NCBI RefSeq assembly: GCF_023821985.2
Contig: NZ_CP098805.1
Coordinates: 248,001-312,000 of the forward strand
Direction: 5' to 3'
DNA length: 64,000 nucleotides
Source: Dyadobacter chenhuakuii
GTDB taxonomy: Bacteria > Bacteroidota > Bacteroidia > Cytophagales > Spirosomataceae
Below, piece by piece: positions 50,831 through 58,861 of this stretch. How positions within the stretch are numbered: position 1 is the first letter of the stretch; each line of letters starts with the position of its first letter. The translations under genes and the position numbers were made by a program. The notes beneath the pieces were generated by a model. That model was not told the origin of the DNA, did not search any database, and saw nothing but the letters and a program-made list of their open reading frames with translations.

Positions 50831-52083
50831 GCTTCACTCCATTTATTTAAGACAATGTTCAGAATGTCCTGCGCTACTTCATCTTTATTTTTAAGATCGA
50901 AATGTTTCACATTTTTCCCTTTGTCAATAACGGTTATTTTGTTGGTATCGTGTGCAAAGCCAGCACCCGGATCATTCAGTGAATTCAGAATGATGAAGTC
51001 AAAGTTTTTGCGCAGTAACTTGTCCATTGCATACTCCATTTCATTCTCTGTCTCCAATGCAAAGCCGATCAGCAACTGGTTTTCCTTTTTGGTTTTTCCC
51101 AATGTCCCTGCAATATCCTGCGTTTTGACCAGATCCAGGGTCATTTCCTGGCCTTGCTTTTTGATCTTATGCTCGGCTATAACCTTTGTTGTGTAGTCAG
51201 CAACGGCAGCAGAAAATATAACCACGTCGCTTTCTTCAAAATGTTGGGCAGTGGCGTTATACATTTCATTTGCGCTCTGTACATTGACGCGCTTGACCGT
51301 CGGTTCGGGCACCGGCAGGCTGGTAGGTCCGCTCACAAGCGTAACTTGTGCTCCTGCGGATGCAAAAGCGGCTGCAATTGCATAACCCATTTTCCCCGAC
51401 GAGCGGTTGCTGATGTAGCGAACCGGATCAATCGCCTCTACGGTCGGGCCGGCAGTAATTAGCACGCGCTTTCCGGAAGCGATGGGTTTTCTTGCAAAAA
51501 AGCTGCCTAAAACTTTTATGATTGCCTCTGGCTCGGCAAGACGACCGTCCCCAATCAAACCACTGGCCAACTCACCGTGTTCGGGCTCGATGAAGTGATT
51601 TCCAAAGCGAAGTAATGTATCAATGTTATGCTTCGTGGACGGATGCTGATACATATCCACGTCCATGGCGGGGGCAAAGAAAACAGGACAGCGTGCTGAC
51701 AAATAAACGGCCGTCAACAGATCATCGCAGTTACCGGCTGCGCATTTTGCAAGCGTCCGTGCCGTCGCAGGGGCAACGATGATCGCATCCGCCCAGAGTC
51801 CGAGCTCCACATGGTTGTTCCATGTTCCGTCCTGGCGGTCCGTAAATACGCTTAATACAGGTTTTTTAGATAAAACGGATAAGGTAAGCGGGGTAATAAA
51901 TTCCTTTGCCGACTCTGTCATAACCACTTGAACATCAGATCCGGCTTTTACCAAAAGCCTGACAAGAAGGGCAGATTTATATGCGGCAATGCTGCCTGAG
52001 ACTGCAACGAGTATCTTTTTACCTTTAAGATTCAAACTTCGATCGCTTTGGGTGGTCAATTCGGAAGGACTCCTGTCAGGCAT
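50827..52083 (-). CDS. coaBC: Phosphopantothenoylcysteine synthetase/decarboxylase
   Basis: Two-domain coenzyme A enzyme of 418 residues. The CoaC flavoprotein part has ILVAVSGSIAAYKSALLVRL, VVMTESAKEFITPLTLSVL and FAPAMDVDMYQHPSTKHN, with the decarboxylase Cys in AAGNCDDLLTAVYLSARCPV. The CoaB part from about 200 has VLITAGPTVEAIDPVRYISN, RSSGKMGYAIAAAFASAGA and DVVIFSAAVADYT. It joins 4'-phosphopantothenate and cysteine and decarboxylates the product. A strong terminator separates it from rpoZ, so it may have its own promoter; porD is coupled downstream. Confidence 0.95.
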   Translation of the reverse strand: MPDRSPSELTTQSDRSLNLKGKKILVAVSGSIAAYKSALLVRLLVKAGSDVQVVMTESAKEFITPLTLSVLSKKPVLSVFTDRQDGTWNNHVELGLWADAIIVAPATARTLAKCAAGNCDDLLTAVYLSARCPVFFAPAMDVDMYQHPSTKHNIDTLLRFGNHFIEPEHGELASGLIGDGRLAEPEAIIKVLGSFFARKPIASGKRVLITAGPTVEAIDPVRYISNRSSGKMGYAIAAAFASAGAQVTLVSGPTSLPVPEPTVKRVNVQSANEMYNATAQHFEESDVVIFSAAVADYTTKVIAEHKIKKQGQEMTLDLVKTQDIAGTLGKTKKENQLLIGFALETENEMEYAMDKLLRKNFDFIILNSLNDPGAGFAHDTNKITVIDKGKNVKHFDLKNKDEVAQDILNIVLNKWSEA

Positions 52084-52124
52084 AAAGTTACAGAGATAAG
52101 TGTAACATTTAAAGCCTGTAAATG

Positions 52125-52162
52125 AAAAGCCAGCCGCAAAACAGTTTTTGCGGCTGGCTTTT
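52125..52162. terminator. Intrinsic terminator between rpoZ and coaBC
   Basis: AAAAGCCAGCCGCAAAA at 52125-52141 and TTTTGCGGCTGGCTTTT at 52146-52162 form 17-base perfect arms with a 4-base loop. On the minus strand it follows rpoZ, which suggests that coaBC-porD-recN is transcribed separately or by read-through. Confidence 0.75.
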
Positions 52163-52178
52163 GAATGAAATCAATTTT

Positions 52179-52490
52179 TTATTCTTCCGTCGTATCGCGG
52201 TAAGCGTGATAAGTTTTTCCTTCGATGAATTCATCTATTGAAATGCTTCCTGCTTTTGGCATACGCTCGTAAAACTTGGAAATTTCAATTTGCTCCCTGT
52301 TTTCAAACACTTCTTCCAGGTTGTCTACGCCAGAAGCAAATTCAGCAAGCTTATTGTTAAGCTCTTCTTTCATCTTGCTCGAAATCTGACGGGCTCTTTT
52401 GGAGATTACAGAAACTGATTCGTATAGGTTACCAGTTACGTCTGCGATCTTATCGGTATCCCGGGTAATGATTGATGGATTGGTTGCCAT
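52179..52490 (-). CDS. rpoZ: DNA-directed RNA polymerase omega subunit (Bacteroidota type)
   Basis: 103 residues. The omega core is LYESVSVISKRARQISSKMK followed by the ELNNKLAEFA helix, and an acidic tail with SISIDEFIEGKTYHAYRDT, all typical of the Bacteroidota RpoZ-like family (Rpb6-like). Omega helps to fold and assemble the RNA polymerase beta' subunit. Its place between bamD and coaBC is kept in the phylum, which strengthens the call. A terminator follows at 52125. Confidence 0.88.
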   Translation of the reverse strand: MATNPSIITRDTDKIADVTGNLYESVSVISKRARQISSKMKEELNNKLAEFASGVDNLEEVFENREQIEISKFYERMPKAGSISIDEFIEGKTYHAYRDTTEE

Positions 52491-52533
52491 ACTTATGGTG
52501 ATATTAGTTAAAATTAAAATCTAAATGAAAGAA

Positions 52534-53457
52534 CTACTGTCCTTTCGGTTCTGTAATGGCCGGCGTTGTTACTTTGGTCGGCTTGTTGGCTGGGTCGGGC
52601 TGCGTTTCAAGTTGTTTCTGACGTTCCACTTCGGCTTTTGCAATGACATCGATTTGCTTTTGGCTTTCGTCAAACATTCTTTCCGCATCACGGTTATATT
52701 TTCCTGTCGGATATTTATCGATCAGCTCCTGATAGAACTTCAAGACATCCTGATAACGTTCCTTTTGCTTCGAACTAAAACTGTTGGTTGCAAGATTGTA
52801 CTGTGATTCCACCTTCAAAAACGCAAGTTCCTCATTGTATTTCGAATCTGGAAAATCCTTACGGAAGTTCTCAATAGATATTACGGCCGACTTCATCGAC
52901 ATCGCATTGAAATCGCTGATCTTGTGATATAAGCGGGCTCTTTCATATGCTTTGCGTTCAAGCTTGGCGCGCAGCTCCAAAATATAACGCGTACATTCTT
53001 CGCGGAAAGGGCTTTCAGGATATGCATTGATGAAATCCTGCATGGCCGAAATCGCGGTAAATGTACTGGTCTGGTCTAGGTTGTACGGCGACGAATCCTT
53101 ATACAGGGAAAAAGCATGCATATACAATGCTTCCTGTGCGTAATCGCTTCGTGCGTAGGTATCAAAGAACTTTTTGAACAAAAACTGACTCGTATTATAC
53201 TGTCCTTGCTGGTACTGGGTATACGCATAGTAAAACTGCGCCAACTCGGATTCTGTACTTCCTTTTAACAATGGAATGAGTTCTTCAAAAAGTAGGCCGG
53301 AACGATAAAAATCCCCCTTTTTGTAATAAGACATCGCGGCATCATACTTTTGCTGATCCGTACCAGTCTTTTGTAACTTCGAGAACTTACTGCAAGAAGT
53401 AATTACAAGGACCGCAATAAAAAGCAAGAAATAGCTTGCTGGACTGTTTTTTCGCAT
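52534..53457 (-). CDS. bamD: Outer-membrane assembly lipoprotein BamD
   Basis: 307 residues from the start at 53457 (MRKNSPASYFLLFIAVLVIT, lipobox ITSC). A longer start 13 codons earlier is rejected because a -7 promoter element TACCTTTG (53473-53466, minus strand) lies within it. The TPR-like helical repeats of BamD/YfiO are clear: YDAAMSYYKKGDFYRSGLLF, YAYTQYQQGQYNTSQFLFKK, YMHAFSLYKDSSP, FINAYPESPFREECTRYILE and KYPTGKYNRDAERMFDE. It works with BamA in inserting outer-membrane barrels. Gene order continues to rpoZ. Confidence 0.92.
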   Translation of the reverse strand: MRKNSPASYFLLFIAVLVITSCSKFSKLQKTGTDQQKYDAAMSYYKKGDFYRSGLLFEELIPLLKGSTESELAQFYYAYTQYQQGQYNTSQFLFKKFFDTYARSDYAQEALYMHAFSLYKDSSPYNLDQTSTFTAISAMQDFINAYPESPFREECTRYILELRAKLERKAYERARLYHKISDFNAMSMKSAVISIENFRKDFPDSKYNEELAFLKVESQYNLATNSFSSKQKERYQDVLKFYQELIDKYPTGKYNRDAERMFDESQKQIDVIAKAEVERQKQLETQPDPANKPTKVTTPAITEPKGQ

Positions 53458-53465
53458 ATTAGGTG

Positions 53466-53473
53466 CAAAGGTA
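53466..53473 (-). promoter_or_regulatory. -7 promoter element very close to bamD start
   Basis: On the minus strand TACCTTTG is an exact TAnnTTTG element only 8 bases before the bamD ATG. Transcription would begin about 3 bases from the ATG, so the main mRNA would be almost leaderless. No good -33 TTG is visible at 18-20 bases upstream. Confidence 0.45.
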
Positions 53474-53532
53474 ATAAAAAAAGCTACATCATTCATAACG
53501 AATGCGTAGCTGATATAGTGTTAAAAATTAGC

Positions 53533-54147
53533 CTATTGCTGATGGCGTACAAGCATTTTTTTAGTGGCTACTTTTTGACCGTCTAGTGACAATTGATAGA
53601 AATAAAGCCCTGTCGGCATATCTTTCGTATTGACACGCAGCTTTCTGTCATTTCTGTTTAGGGGCAGCTCGGCCATTTGAGAACCAAGCACGTTGTAGAT
53701 AATCAATTTCGCGTCACGAATGTTGGCAGTGATGTTATAGTCAAGATCTGCATATTCGCTGGCTGGATTCGGATAAATGTTTGATACTGAAATCTTATCG
53801 TTGGCATATAGCTGCTCTTCCACTTTCAACTGCGCTTCCATCTCAGGTTGTCTTCTGTTTGAAGATCTCTCCACGATTTCGGCAGAAGCGACGCCTGTGC
53901 TTTCAGAAGCATTAGGAGATGCAAACAAGAATGAACGGTAGAAACTGTTCAGCGCTTTTGGATTTTGCAAAGACAGTAATTTGTAGCTTGAACCCGTTGC
54001 CAAACCTGAGAATTTAATGTTTTCGCTCGCGGCAGGCTTCTTTTTGTTGACCATGTTTAAACGGCTGCCGTTCGAGACGGATTGTGCGTTTAAACCCTGT
54101 AAGGCCAACGTTAGTGTTATTATTAAGTAAAGTATATTTCTTTTCAT
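53533..54147 (-). CDS. Secreted protein with type IX C-terminal sorting domain
   Basis: 204 residues: signal peptide (to about 21, LQGLNAQS), a Ser/Asn-rich middle region (NGSRLNMVNKKKPAASENI), and a C-terminal T9SS type A sorting domain. The domain is seen as NIYPNPASEYADLDYNITA, AKLIIYNVLGSQMAELPLN, then TKDMPTGLYFYQLSLDGQKV and KKMLVRHQQ, with the conserved Pro-Asn-Pro and Gly-Tyr-Phe marks. The cargo part is short, so this may be a small surface protein or an adaptor. It depends on the PorD-containing secretion system also encoded here. Confidence 0.88.
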   Translation of the reverse strand: MKRNILYLIITLTLALQGLNAQSVSNGSRLNMVNKKKPAASENIKFSGLATGSSYKLLSLQNPKALNSFYRSFLFASPNASESTGVASAEIVERSSNRRQPEMEAQLKVEEQLYANDKISVSNIYPNPASEYADLDYNITANIRDAKLIIYNVLGSQMAELPLNRNDRKLRVNTKDMPTGLYFYQLSLDGQKVATKKMLVRHQQ

Positions 54148-54208
54148 AGCGTCATCTTGGAATACTTTTGACTAATATTTTATAATATTTTAGTAAAAAA
54201 GTACATTA

Positions 54209-54239
54209 CAAAAATATAGAGAAACAATTGTATATTCAA
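54209..54239 (-). promoter_or_regulatory. Promoter of the T9SS cargo gene
   Basis: On the minus strand TATTTTTG (54216-54209) is an exact -7 element, and TTG at 54239-54237 lies 20 bases upstream of it. Transcription would start near 54202, about 55 bases before the gene. Confidence 0.5.
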
Positions 54240-54326
54240 AATATATTGTGTGAATGGACATCTTTATTTTAGAATCTAAAAAATCATGCCTGCTTAAAAA
54301 AAATGAAGCTTGTCCTGATATATTTT

Positions 54327-55865
54327 TTACAACTCTTTCCAAATCGTCTTATTCTTGGTTGGTTTCTCTGAAATTCGCCAATTGAACCCGTCCAACTGTC
54401 GTTCCGGAGCCTTTATTTTCGAGGGTGGAATGAGCCTGCCGTCCGGTTTCCCCACAAATGAGATTTTATGTACACGATTGTCGGTAAAAAGCAGATTCAT
54501 TTTTCCACATTCAACCCGGTTCAAGCCGATGCTTTTTTGCTCATCATCCACCGCATAATATGCACTTTCGCCGTTTCCATCCACCAGAACCTGTTTTAAT
54601 TTGTTCCCGCTTTCAAAAAAAGCATTGATAGTACGTCCTTTCACCTGGTTAAACTGCTTGACTAAGGTATCCTCCGTAATCACAAAAGATTTGCCTTTCA
54701 GCAGCATCCGGTTGATCTCATTGTTGACTAAAAAAGCAGTAATCGAATCGGCCTCCATTTGATAATGCTGGTCACTCCATAAAATCGGTTTCCGGAAAAA
54801 TCGGATAATCGAATCGGCTGTATTGTAGGTAATCGAATCGCATTTGCCCTGGAAATCGCTTTTATATATAAAAACGTTTTTATTTCCGATCAGCTTCCTT
54901 GTGCTATCCCTCTGATTTTCATATGAATACAGTGTATCAGCACGAATGTAAAGAGTGTCTTCGGAAACTACATTTCTGACATATGCATGACCGAATATTT
55001 TGGAATAACCCTCTTTTTTCCAGTAATATCCTTCGTCACCATTCAAGACCGTTTTATCCTTTTTGGCGACGATCACCACATTGCCTTTTCCGCGACCATT
55101 ATTGGTTTTACCGTCCACTTCCAGCGAGTCAGCGGTGAGTGTATACGTTTCATTGTCTACCATCGTCCGCTTCTGAAATGAGGACTCGGCAGACTCCGTA
55201 TTATACCGACCCCTGGTCCCGTTTACCGTGCCGTCTTTATTTGTGATTTTCGTAGCACCATTAAAATCCGACCACTTCGTCAACGAGTTATACAGCAGTG
55301 TATCCGTCGTAAGCACATACTTTTTGTTGACCAGTTTTACGCTTTTATAATAAGTAAACTCTTTTGTTCGCGTATTATAGAAACCCTCTTTACTCGTCAG
55401 CACATTTTCCTCATCAACAGTCCGGCCAGGCGTTTTATAATTGGCAATGCCATTGGCCATATCGTATTCGATTTTGCGGGTCGTTAGGGTGCGTTTGCTA
55501 TCTTTCAAAACCGTCTTTTTACCGCTTACAATAGCGAGTCGCGTGTTTCCGAAATAGTAGAGCGTATCGCCTGTCACTGTAACCGTATCACCCTGTACGA
55601 TCTTAACATTCCCGAAAGCTTCGATCACATTCGTATTAATATTCTGGATCGCGAGATTGCTGTGCAAGAATGCTCCTTTGTGCTTAAAAACGCCATTTTT
55701 GACCCGGCGGGAGTCAACTCCGTTTTCATTCACAATTTCCAGCTCGTCGGACTTTATAATTTCAACAAGATCCTCACTCTGAACTGGCTGAGGTTTTGGT
55801 AAAACTCTCTGGGCCAACAGGTAATGTGAAAAAAACATCAAAACAAAGAACGTCAAACGAAACAT
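54327..55865 (-). CDS. OstA/LptA-like outer-membrane LPS export protein
   Basis: 512 residues from ATG 55865 (MFRLTFFVLMFFSHYLLAQ), a clean signal peptide; the longer frame to 56003 adds a charged leader and is not preferred. The body is made of OstA-type beta repeats: IEIVNENGVDSRR-like, GAFLHSNLAIQNINTNVIEA, FGNVKIVQGDTVTVTGDTLY, YYFGNTRLAIVSGKKTVLKD, GRGKGNVVIVAKKDKTVLNG, with repeated DTLYxxx and DSITxxx turns. These proteins form the periplasmic LPS bridge or the LptD-like barrel. Divergent from tilS, with little room for a shared promoter. Confidence 0.85.
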   Translation of the reverse strand: MFRLTFFVLMFFSHYLLAQRVLPKPQPVQSEDLVEIIKSDELEIVNENGVDSRRVKNGVFKHKGAFLHSNLAIQNINTNVIEAFGNVKIVQGDTVTVTGDTLYYFGNTRLAIVSGKKTVLKDSKRTLTTRKIEYDMANGIANYKTPGRTVDEENVLTSKEGFYNTRTKEFTYYKSVKLVNKKYVLTTDTLLYNSLTKWSDFNGATKITNKDGTVNGTRGRYNTESAESSFQKRTMVDNETYTLTADSLEVDGKTNNGRGKGNVVIVAKKDKTVLNGDEGYYWKKEGYSKIFGHAYVRNVVSEDTLYIRADTLYSYENQRDSTRKLIGNKNVFIYKSDFQGKCDSITYNTADSIIRFFRKPILWSDQHYQMEADSITAFLVNNEINRMLLKGKSFVITEDTLVKQFNQVKGRTINAFFESGNKLKQVLVDGNGESAYYAVDDEQKSIGLNRVECGKMNLLFTDNRVHKISFVGKPDGRLIPPSKIKAPERQLDGFNWRISEKPTKNKTIWKEL

Positions 55866-55954
55866 ATTACCTTTGATATTGATGACGCGCAAAAGTTTAA
55901 AAGGGTTGCAGTTCGCGATGTATTTTTTTTTATTCATGTTGCCATTCTTTCTTT

Positions 55955-55962
55955 TACCTTTG
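55955..55962 (+). promoter_or_regulatory. Candidate -7 element of the tilS promoter
   Basis: TACCTTTG fits TAnnTTTG exactly and lies 86 bases before the tilS ATG. A TTC at 55933-55935 is the only candidate for the -33 element at 19 bases. Confidence 0.4.
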
Positions 55963-56047
55963 AAATCAGTGCCTTCTGGCGAGTCTGGTAAAAGACTATT
56001 CATGTCTTATATACGCCAAAACTACATCAATTACGTTTCTTAGGTTC

Positions 56048-57382
56048 ATGTTGGATGCTTTTTTAACTTTTATTAACCAACACAAGCTGGATCTCGAAAA
56101 ACAGCCATGCTTATTGACTGTGAGTGGGGGAGTGGACTCCGTTGTAATGCTTCATCTGTTTCACAAAGCCGGTTTTCCCGTCGGCATCGCACATTGTAAC
56201 TTCGGGTTAAGAGGCGCGGAGTCCGATGGAGATGAAGAGTTTGTTGAGCAGCTTGCCCAAGCATACGGTTTTCCGTTTTTTGCCAAACATTTTGATGTAA
56301 AGTCCTTTGCAAAGGAAAAGGGCATCTCCACGCAGATGGCTGCGCGCGACCTGCGATACCAATGGTTTGAAATGCTAAGAACCACAAACGGCTACACATA
56401 CAGTGCCACCGCCCACCACGCAAATGATTCGCTGGAAACAACCCTTTTAAATCTCACTCGCGGAACAGGATTATCGGGCCTACACGGCATTTCAGGCATC
56501 AACAATCATCTCATCCGCCCATTGCTCCTGGCCACCAAAGAGCAAATTCTGACCTACGCGCAAGAGAACGCGCTAACATGGAGAGAGGACCGCTCGAACG
56601 CTTCGGACGACTACAAGAGAAACCTGATCAGGCACAAGGTTGTGCCCGTTTTGCAGCAGCTAAATCCGTCATTGGAATCCACGTTCATCCACTCCTCCGC
56701 AAAACTGTCAAGTGCAGATCGGTTGCTGAAAGAAATGCTGGACGAATGGGCCAAAGGGGTTGTTGTGAAGGAGGGGGAGCAGGTGAGGATTAGTAAGGCG
56801 AAGATTGTTTTGGAGAGCGAGCCGGGGTATAGGCTATGGCATATTTTGCAGGATTATGGATTTGCATATGCGCAAGTAGAGAAAATTATTGTGGGATTGA
56901 ATGGGATTTCGGGAAGGCAGTTTAACTCCGAATCTTACACATTGCTAATAGATCGACAAGATTTAATCCTCAAAAATGTGGCCATTGCAGCGTCTGATGA
57001 CGAGATCAAAATAGAGGAAAGTCAATCCGAAGTTTATTTTGCCGGACGATTGATCTCGCTATACAAGAAGAGCCGCAATTCAAACGATGAGCTTCCTAGT
57101 AACAAAAGCATAGTTTCCATCAATTATGATAAATTGGTTTTTCCTTTAAAAATTAGAAAATGGGAAGTAGGAGATTCGTTCCGACCGCTGGGCATGAACG
57201 GCAGGCGAAAGAAGTTAAGTGATCTTTTCGTCGATTTGAAGATGGATAGATTTGCAAAGGAACAGGTACTGGTACTTTTGAATGGCAATGGGGAAGTTAT
57301 TTGGGTGGTAGGAGTGAGGTTAGACGAGCGGTACAAGGTTCATGAACGTACAGCGCATATCTTGCAGGTAGTAGTGAGCTAG
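56048..57382 (+). CDS. tilS: tRNA(Ile)-lysidine synthase
   Basis: Changes cytidine 34 of tRNA-Ile(CAU) to lysidine with ATP and lysine. 444 residues. The PP-loop is LLTVSGGVDSVVMLHLFHK near residue 22; GIAHCNFGLRGAESDGDEEF and TAHHANDSLETTLLNLTRG with the GTGLSGLHGI loop are TilS marks; the C-terminal TilS_C part includes KWEVGDSFRPLGMNGRRKKLS and ends with VVGVRLDERYKV. Essential gene in most bacteria. A degraded PIN-type gene follows 15 bases downstream. Confidence 0.95.
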   Translation: MLDAFLTFINQHKLDLEKQPCLLTVSGGVDSVVMLHLFHKAGFPVGIAHCNFGLRGAESDGDEEFVEQLAQAYGFPFFAKHFDVKSFAKEKGISTQMAARDLRYQWFEMLRTTNGYTYSATAHHANDSLETTLLNLTRGTGLSGLHGISGINNHLIRPLLLATKEQILTYAQENALTWREDRSNASDDYKRNLIRHKVVPVLQQLNPSLESTFIHSSAKLSSADRLLKEMLDEWAKGVVVKEGEQVRISKAKIVLESEPGYRLWHILQDYGFAYAQVEKIIVGLNGISGRQFNSESYTLLIDRQDLILKNVAIAASDDEIKIEESQSEVYFAGRLISLYKKSRNSNDELPSNKSIVSINYDKLVFPLKIRKWEVGDSFRPLGMNGRRKKLSDLFVDLKMDRFAKEQVLVLLNGNGEVIWVVGVRLDERYKVHERTAHILQVVVS

Positions 57383-57397
57383 AATGATAATTCAGTT

Positions 57398-58443
57398 ATG
57401 CACATTGTACTAGATACAAATATCATACGTCAGGACTGGAGATTGAAATTAGTAGCTTTTAATCTCCTGCTTGATTATTCAGCAAAAACCTGGTCGCCGA
57501 TTGTCCTACCTGAAATCGTCATGATGGAAATTGGACGTCTCTTTGATACAGAGGTAAGAAAGGCTTTTTCTCAATTTGAAAATTCATTTAATGAATTACA
57601 GAAACTTATTAGAGAAGACTCTCTAAACCACCTCTCTATTCCGGACTTTACAAGCGTTCGTCTTGAATATGAAGAATATTTGCGTACAAAGCTTCACCGT
57701 TTTTACTTCACTGAAATACCCAGCAAGTCTGACATACTCCCGGCCTTCTGTTCCGTTGGCAAAATGACATTAAGCCCTTCAAAGCAGGGAAGGATGCTTT
57801 CAGAGATTCCATTATCTGGCTCTCTGTTCTTGACTTAGCAAAAAAACATCCAGGAGACACAGTGTGTTTTATATCAGCTAATGTTCATGACTTTGGGGAT
57901 AGAGAAGGCAATAATCTGCATCCTTATCTGCAAAATGAGACTGAACAGCTTGGACTGGATGTAAGATATTTTCGATCTCTGAATCATTTCAATGCGGTTC
58001 ATGCAAACCACCTAAATTTTCTTGACGAGCAATGGCTTAGCACTAACATTGACTGGGAATTTTTAAATTTGTCGGTATTGGAAGGGGTCCGCGGAATCCA
58101 TTGCGGTTATTACTTTGAAACCTTTGAAAGAAATATTGTCAGGGACTATAACGGTATATTGAATTATGACCCCTTGCAAGCTAAATATGATCAATCCATT
58201 TCAATGTTCAATGTTGGTTGCAAAGCACCCGATGAATTTGATGTGTGGATGAGCTTAGGCGGTACAGCTATCGTCGAATATTTATTGGATGATGAGCATT
58301 ACAACTTTGTAGCAGTTCATTTCCACACAAAGGTCAATGTCCGGATAAGAGACAAAATTATAATTGGTTATGAAGCTAACTATTATGACGAGAACTCGGG
58401 ATTGTCTATCGAAGGTGCGTGTGAGATTTTATATTTTGCATAG
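57398..58443 (+). pseudogene. Frameshifted PIN-domain (DUF4935-like) gene
   Basis: The first frame (57398-57838) begins MHIVLDTNIIRQDWRLKLVA, the PIN opening with the first metal-binding Asp, and loses sense near 57735-57785. A -1 shifted frame then gives DIKPFKAGKDAFRDSIIWLS and TVCFISANVHDFGDR, the remaining acidic residues of a DUF4935-like PIN nuclease, and runs on to 58443. One base seems to be missing (or two added); the two frames differ by -1. No slippery heptamer is seen, so a mutation or a sequencing error is more likely than programmed frameshifting. The C-terminal 140 residues have no recognised domain. Possible toxin or defence nuclease. Confidence 0.75.
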
Positions 58444-58468
58444 GCCTTATTTTTTTTAAGATGAGCTA

Positions 58469-58498
58469 TTGCGCAGAAAGATTTTGTTTTTACCTTTG
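58469..58498 (+). promoter_or_regulatory. Promoter of tRNA-Ser
   Basis: TTG at 58469-58471, exactly 19 bases, then TACCTTTG at 58491-58498, a full match to the Bacteroidota consensus. Transcription would start near 58505, about 23 bases before the mature tRNA. Confidence 0.75.
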
Positions 58499-58527
58499 CA
58501 CCACGTTTCGCACACGGCGAAGTATTT

Positions 58528-58612
58528 AGAGAGATGGCAGAGTGGTCGATTGCGACGGTCTTGAAAACCGTTGACTGTAACAGGTCCGGGGGTTCGAATC
58601 CCTCTCTCTCTG
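58528..58612 (+). tRNA. tRNA-Ser (anticodon TGA)
   Basis: 85 bases fold into a class II tRNA. Acceptor arms AGAGAGA (58528-58534) and TCTCTCT (58605-58611) pair, with discriminator G58612. The anticodon stem is ACGGT/ACCGT, the loop CTTGAAA holds TGA at 58562-58564, the long variable arm is typical of serine tRNA, and the T arm is GGGGG-TTCGAAT-CCCTC. The gene reads UCA (and other UCN) codons. CCA is not encoded in full after the discriminator. Its 3' end is a likely target for the integrase gene that follows. Confidence 0.95.
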
Positions 58613-58634
58613 CAGGACATGATGTCAAAACATT

Positions 58635-58671
58635 CAAAAACCCCGTTTAAGCGCTTTAAACGGGGTTTTTG
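58635..58671 (+). terminator. Intrinsic terminator after tRNA-Ser
   Basis: CAAAAACCCCGTTTAA at 58635-58650 and TTAAACGGGGTTTTTG at 58656-58671 are perfect 16-base arms with a 5-base loop, followed by more T residues. Confidence 0.85.
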
Positions 58672-58861
58672 ATTTTTACGGACTACCAAAAAATTCAAAA
58701 ATTCCCAATGTTTTTTGACGTTAATCATGGAACAAGGTTTTGATCCAGAATGACGCAGAAAAAGGCACTTAACTAGCTGGTTAGCAAGATGTTCACCCCG
58801 TAAACATCTTGCGTTTCAATGATAACAATTCGATTTTTGTTCATCTAAAACCAGTTGTATT

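Noticed and set aside
57720..57790. Programmed -1 frameshift in the PIN-type gene
   Set aside because: No X-XXY-YYZ slippery heptamer is present at the needed position; CAAAATG does not allow good re-pairing, so mutation or sequencing error is preferred.
58383..58637. A minus-strand frame over tRNA-Ser that gives the peptide EREGFEPP
   Set aside because: This is the well-known false protein produced by translating a tRNA-Ser gene on the wrong strand.
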